Shown here: piece after piece, positions 60,743 to 64,000 of the stretch | How positions within the stretch are numbered: the first letter of the stretch is position 1 | Layout: every line of letters starts with the position of its first letter | Source: Flavobacteriales bacterium | GTDB lineage: Bacteria; Bacteroidota; Bacteroidia; Flavobacteriales_F; PHOS-HE28 | DNA: 64,000 bases | NCBI GenBank assembly: GCA_016712535.1 | Contig: JADJQW010000002.1 | Location: 372,001-436,000 of the forward strand | Direction of reading: 5' to 3' | Made by a program: the position numbers and the translations under genes | The notes under the pieces: generated by a model | The model's input: only the letters and a program-made list of their open reading frames with translations | Told to the model about the DNA's origin: nothing | Database searches by the model: none

Positions 60743-63325
60743 TCAGCGCTGCAGAACGAAGCGAGCGACCCGCGCGCCGGTCGGCGTTCCTAGCCTCAGC
60801 ATGTATGCGCCGGGCGCTGCGTCGGGTGGCATCGTGATCGCGAAGCCTTCGCTCTGCCGCTGCACCTCGGCCGGTATGCTTCTGCCGGCATCGTCGACCA
60901 ACATCACCGACAGCATGTGTTCCGTCTCGTTCAGGCGGATGAACACGCGTCCAGCGGACGGGGATGGGAAGCATAGGAGTCCTTCCGGCAGCGCTTGCGT
61001 TGCAGCGCTCACGTTGAAGTCCGGATCGAATCGGAACAGGAACGGATCAATGCCTTCGCTCTCCCAGAAGTCGGAGCGGCGCAGATCGCCTGCGAGCAGG
61101 ACCGTATCTCCGGGCAGCACCGTGAGCACGGAGTTGCCGAACTTCACCATGGCGGTGTCGGCGATCGTGTACACGCCGCCGTCACCGAACGAACTTACGA
61201 GCGCGCCATCCGCACCGAACTTCAGCAGCGGTAGGGTGCCCCAGTACTCGTAGCACGATACGAGCAGTTCGTCCGTGCTGAGCAGGCCCATGCCCCGGCC
61301 CAGTTGGAAATCCGGGAGGGCATAGTATCCATTGTTGAACGAGAGATCCAAGCTGCCATCGGGTTGCAAGCGCGAAAGCCAACCGAACGAAGTGTCATCG
61401 TAGAGCACGTAGTAGCTGCCATCGGGCCGCACCACGGGCCTGACGCTGGTGAAATAGAAGCTGGTCTGCGGCAGTGTCACCAGTGCCGCGCCATTGGTCC
61501 CGAAGCCGCCGAAGGGCTGTCCCGAGGCGTCAACGGCGTAAGAGAAGAGCTTGACCTCGCCGTTGATGTACTCGGTGCCGATGCACAGCAGCCCGCCATT
61601 CGGCAGCATCGCGATTCCGCTTACGGACACGCCATCCCAACCGAACAGCACCTGCCCATCGGTGCCGAAGCTCAGGTCGCGCTGCCCATCGGCGCTAAGC
61701 ATCACAATGGCGCAATGCTCCGGGGTCGGATTGCTGATGTCGCCCATGTTGATCAGCACAGCGGTGCGGTCATCGGGGAGCACGATCATGTCCGCGCACT
61801 GCTGGATCCCGTTAGTGGTGCCCGTGACGCCCGCGTTCGTGTTCCAGAACGCATCGGTGCTTCCATCCGCCAGCACGAGCGTAGCCACGGGCCATGAGCT
61901 GTTGCCAACGATGTTGGACCCGGCTACCACCGCAGTGCCGTCGCTGCGCACGCCCACGGCGATGGGCCTGTTCATGATGGGATCAGCCGCGCCGCTGTAG
62001 CCGAAGCCAAGATCCGGCGCACCGTTCGGCTGGAAGCGCGCCATCATCGGTCCTGCTTGGTAGCCCGGACCCACGGTCCAGATGTACCCATCGCTGGCCA
62101 CGGCCAATCCGGTCACGTTCTCATTCCCTCCGTTGCCGTTGCATACCATGCGCCCGTTCCTGCCCCACGCGGTGACCGCATCGCCACCGAGGTCGTAGCG
62201 CTCGATCGCCACATCATCCGAGAAGGGCTCTGCGTTGACCATGAATCCGAACACATCGACTCCATCGCCTTCGCTGTATGTGAATTCCAGGGTCTCGCCC
62301 AAGCTAAGGTCCACCTCGCCGAACGACGGATCCAATTGATCATTGGCATCAACGCGCCGAAGCTTCGAATTGAAGAAGTACCAGGATCCATCTGGAGCCG
62401 CTTCAATGTGCAGGGCCCCGAAGGGCCAAGTGTTATTGAAGGTGAAGTCGGCATCGAGGGCAGTGCCATCCTCGAGCAATCGTCGGATGCCCGTGTCCTT
62501 GCCGAGCAACACCATTCCGTTGGGCAGCTCGGCCAAATCATTGATCCAGGGGAACGCCGACACGAAAGGCTCAGCGGACCACCCATTCGTGCCAAAGGAG
62601 GTATCGAGCGTTCCGTTAGCATTTAGGCGCGCCAGGCCAGTGCCCCCGACGAGCATCTTGCCGCTGGCCAAGAACTCCACGATTCGGAACGAGTCGGTCA
62701 CCGACGCAACGAACGAACCTCCTGTGCCGAAAGAGGTGTCCAACGCACCGCTTGCCAACAAGCGGCGCACCGTGGCATTGCCGCCGCTGCTGCCCAAGAG
62801 CAGGATCCCATCATCGGGCTGCACGGCGATGGTGTTGATGTCGATGCCCACAACAGCCTGCGCGCCATTGGGGCCGAATGAAGGATCGGGGTAGCCGGTG
62901 GGCAGCACCCGCACGAGCTGCGTGAGGCCGCTGTTCTGATCGTAAAGTATCATGATCACCCTGCCGTCGCTCTGCATGGCAGCAGCAATCAGAAGCCTGT
63001 ACCAGAGGCCGTTCCAGATGAGTTGCTCGAATTCGGTTTCACCATGTCGGCCGTAGCCGAGATCGCGCTGGCCGCTGGGATCAAGCAACGCGGTGAAGGG
63101 CCCTGTGATCTGGTTGGATGCATCGATGTTCATCCCTACCACCACGGTGCTGCCATCATTGCGGCGGAACACCTTCACGGGGCGCGAGCTGACGTTGCCG
63201 CCGTGGTCCCATGTGGTCAGTCCGTTGTTGCCGAAGTCGGGATCGATTCCCAAGACCCACTGCCCGCTGACGAGCGTAGCGCAGGACAAGAGACCAATCA
63301 GCAGGAGCGTCCTTGTGAACGGCAT
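60743..63325 (-). CDS. delta-60 repeat protein, T9SS cargo
   Basis: The 860-residue secreted protein has a signal peptide (LLLIGLLSCATLVSG) and many delta-60 repeats marked by LDTSFGTGGSF, LDTSFGTNGW, PDPSFGPNGA and DLSFGTDGQV. The last ~85 residues (LLCFPSPSAGRVFIRL... to ARFVLQR) form a T9SS type A-like sorting domain. Delta-60 proteins are large beta-propeller-like surface or secreted proteins of unknown role. Confidence 0.87.
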   Translation of the reverse strand: MPFTRTLLLIGLLSCATLVSGQWVLGIDPDFGNNGLTTWDHGGNVSSRPVKVFRRNDGSTVVVGMNIDASNQITGPFTALLDPSGQRDLGYGRHGETEFEQLIWNGLWYRLLIAAAMQSDGRVIMILYDQNSGLTQLVRVLPTGYPDPSFGPNGAQAVVGIDINTIAVQPDDGILLLGSSGGNATVRRLLASGALDTSFGTGGSFVASVTDSFRIVEFLASGKMLVGGTGLARLNANGTLDTSFGTNGWSAEPFVSAFPWINDLAELPNGMVLLGKDTGIRRLLEDGTALDADFTFNNTWPFGALHIEAAPDGSWYFFNSKLRRVDANDQLDPSFGEVDLSLGETLEFTYSEGDGVDVFGFMVNAEPFSDDVAIERYDLGGDAVTAWGRNGRMVCNGNGGNENVTGLAVASDGYIWTVGPGYQAGPMMARFQPNGAPDLGFGYSGAADPIMNRPIAVGVRSDGTAVVAGSNIVGNSSWPVATLVLADGSTDAFWNTNAGVTGTTNGIQQCADMIVLPDDRTAVLINMGDISNPTPEHCAIVMLSADGQRDLSFGTDGQVLFGWDGVSVSGIAMLPNGGLLCIGTEYINGEVKLFSYAVDASGQPFGGFGTNGAALVTLPQTSFYFTSVRPVVRPDGSYYVLYDDTSFGWLSRLQPDGSLDLSFNNGYYALPDFQLGRGMGLLSTDELLVSCYEYWGTLPLLKFGADGALVSSFGDGGVYTIADTAMVKFGNSVLTVLPGDTVLLAGDLRRSDFWESEGIDPFLFRFDPDFNVSAATQALPEGLLCFPSPSAGRVFIRLNETEHMLSVMLVDDAGRSIPAEVQRQSEGFAITMPPDAAPGAYMLRLGTPTGARVARFVLQR

Positions 63326-63343
63326 GTTCTCTTGGTTCTGGTT

Positions 63344-63991
63344 CTACAGAGAAGCGTCCAGGCCGGCATCCAACCACATCCGGTGCTCTTTGATCAGCGC
63401 GATCAGCTCATCCACGGCTTGTGCGCTGGGCACGTTGCGCTTCATCACTTCCTTATCGCGGTACAGGGTAATAACGCCATTTCCGGTCCCTACGCACCCG
63501 AAGTCGGCATCAGCCATCTCGCCGGGGCCGTTAACGATGCTGCCCATGATGCCGATCTTCACGCCTTTCAAGTGGCTGGTGCGCGCGCGGGTCTTCGCCG
63601 TGGTCTCTTGCAGGTCGAAGAGCGTGCGGCCGCAGCTCGGGCAGCTGATGTACTCGGTCTTGCTGGTGCGCGTGGCTTGCAGGATGCCGAAGGCTGTGCG
63701 GCGAACAAGGTCTTCTCGTCCGCCCTTCTCATCAGCGATGAAGATGCCGTCAACGAGGCCATCGATCAGCAGCGGATCGATATCCGTGCTGCACTCGAGC
63801 ACGAGCGCGTCGTTGCTGATATCGCCATAAGCGCGCTCGACGATCACCGGCGCCGGGCACTCCTGCACCATCAACCCGAAGAAGAGCCGGCGCTGCTCGG
63901 CCATTCCATGCGCGTTGTAGGTGTCGTTGGGGAGCACCACGTGCGTGGTCTCTGAGTAGCTATCGGAGATGGGGCGTGATGCGCGGTTCAT
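63344..63991 (-). CDS. chimeric IspG C-terminal fragment with a thioesterase-derived leader
   Basis: Residues 1-24 are identical to the start of the acyl-CoA thioesterase at 60662. From residue 25 (YNAHGMAEQRRLFFG) the protein is the C-terminal iron-sulfur domain of IspG/GcpE: ECSTDIDPLLIDGLVDGIF, TEYISCPSCGRTLFDL (Cys117, Cys120) and NGPGE (Glu158). The third cluster Cys is Ser151 in MGSIVNGPGE, and an unusual Cys166 sits in DFGCVG. The frame is open upstream to the window edge (APH before the ATG), so it may be longer. Whether it is functional is doubtful. Confidence 0.8.
   Translation of the reverse strand: MNRASRPISDSYSETTHVVLPNDTYNAHGMAEQRRLFFGLMVQECPAPVIVERAYGDISNDALVLECSTDIDPLLIDGLVDGIFIADEKGGREDLVRRTAFGILQATRTSKTEYISCPSCGRTLFDLQETTAKTRARTSHLKGVKIGIMGSIVNGPGEMADADFGCVGTGNGVITLYRDKEVMKRNVPSAQAVDELIALIKEHRMWLDAGLDASL
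63920..63991 (-). repeat. 72-bp copy shared with 60591-60662 (copy in IspG fragment)
   Basis: Starts at the ATG at 63989-63991 and ends at the NDT/Y junction, where IspG sequence takes over. See the thioesterase copy for the differences. The bases upstream of the two ATGs are unrelated (GCACCGCAC here). Confidence 0.95.
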
Positions 63992-64000
63992 GTGCGGTGC

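Overview
The window comes from a high-GC member of the Bacteroidota, most likely the Flavobacteriales. The evidence is type IX secretion (T9SS) components and cargo (a PorP/SprF-type protein, a PorW/SprE-type lipoprotein, three proteins with T9SS-like C-terminal sorting domains), the Flavobacteria-type arrangement of purD next to a DUF6341-like microprotein and a DUF6427-like membrane protein, a DUF1684 protein, methylmalonyl-CoA epimerase, and recurring -7 promoter elements of the form TAnnTTTG/TAnnTTCG. Gene density is high. Several convergent pairs abut or overlap at their stop codons. No phage, plasmid, IS element or CRISPR array was seen.

Layout. Positions 1-1948 hold a truncated PorP/SprF gene and a T9SS cargo gene. 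Positions 2099-11109 (minus strand) form a long co-directional block: PorW/SprE lipoprotein, bactofilin, AtpI-like protein, AtpZ, then atpB-E-F-H-A-G. The beta and epsilon genes (atpD, atpC) are not in the window. Positions 11181-23633 carry envelope and housekeeping genes: an M23 peptidase, a GH3-type acyl-adenylating enzyme, a Rieske protein, an LTA-synthase-like phosphotransferase, Sua5, an ArsC-fold protein, dxr, rseP, a receiver-only regulator and an FAD oxidoreductase. Positions 23726-34319 hold a 2037-residue alpha-2-macroglobulin with its thioester motif, a propeller sensor with no output domain, and small secreted proteins. Positions 34386-38206 hold mce, a HAD phosphatase, an M15-like protein, a CAT-anticodon tRNA that looks like tRNA-Ile2, and a polytopic membrane protein.

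Positions 38263-46282 form a glycan-use locus. A nucleotidyltransferase, a NahK-like sugar 1-kinase and a GH29 fucosidase lie on the plus strand. They converge on a DUF4838 protein, a second GH29 fucosidase and a GH109-like enzyme on the minus strand. Together these could trim fucosylated, HexNAc-containing glycans and salvage the amino sugar as a nucleotide sugar. A long inverted repeat buries the start codon of the second fucosidase.

Positions 46308-64000 contain a PhoD-like phosphatase with a T9SS tail, a PAP2-like protein, rpoN, a thioredoxin-like protein, purD, an ExbB/ExbD operon in which the first exbD is split by a frameshift, a 114-bp tandem repeat next to tRNA-Ser(GGA), ansA, tatD, a GT9 glycosyltransferase, an acyl-CoA thioesterase, a delta-60 repeat T9SS cargo protein, and an IspG C-terminal fragment. 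The IspG fragment begins with the same 24 residues as the thioesterase and has Ser in place of a conserved cluster-binding Cys. This chimera is the most unusual object in the window.
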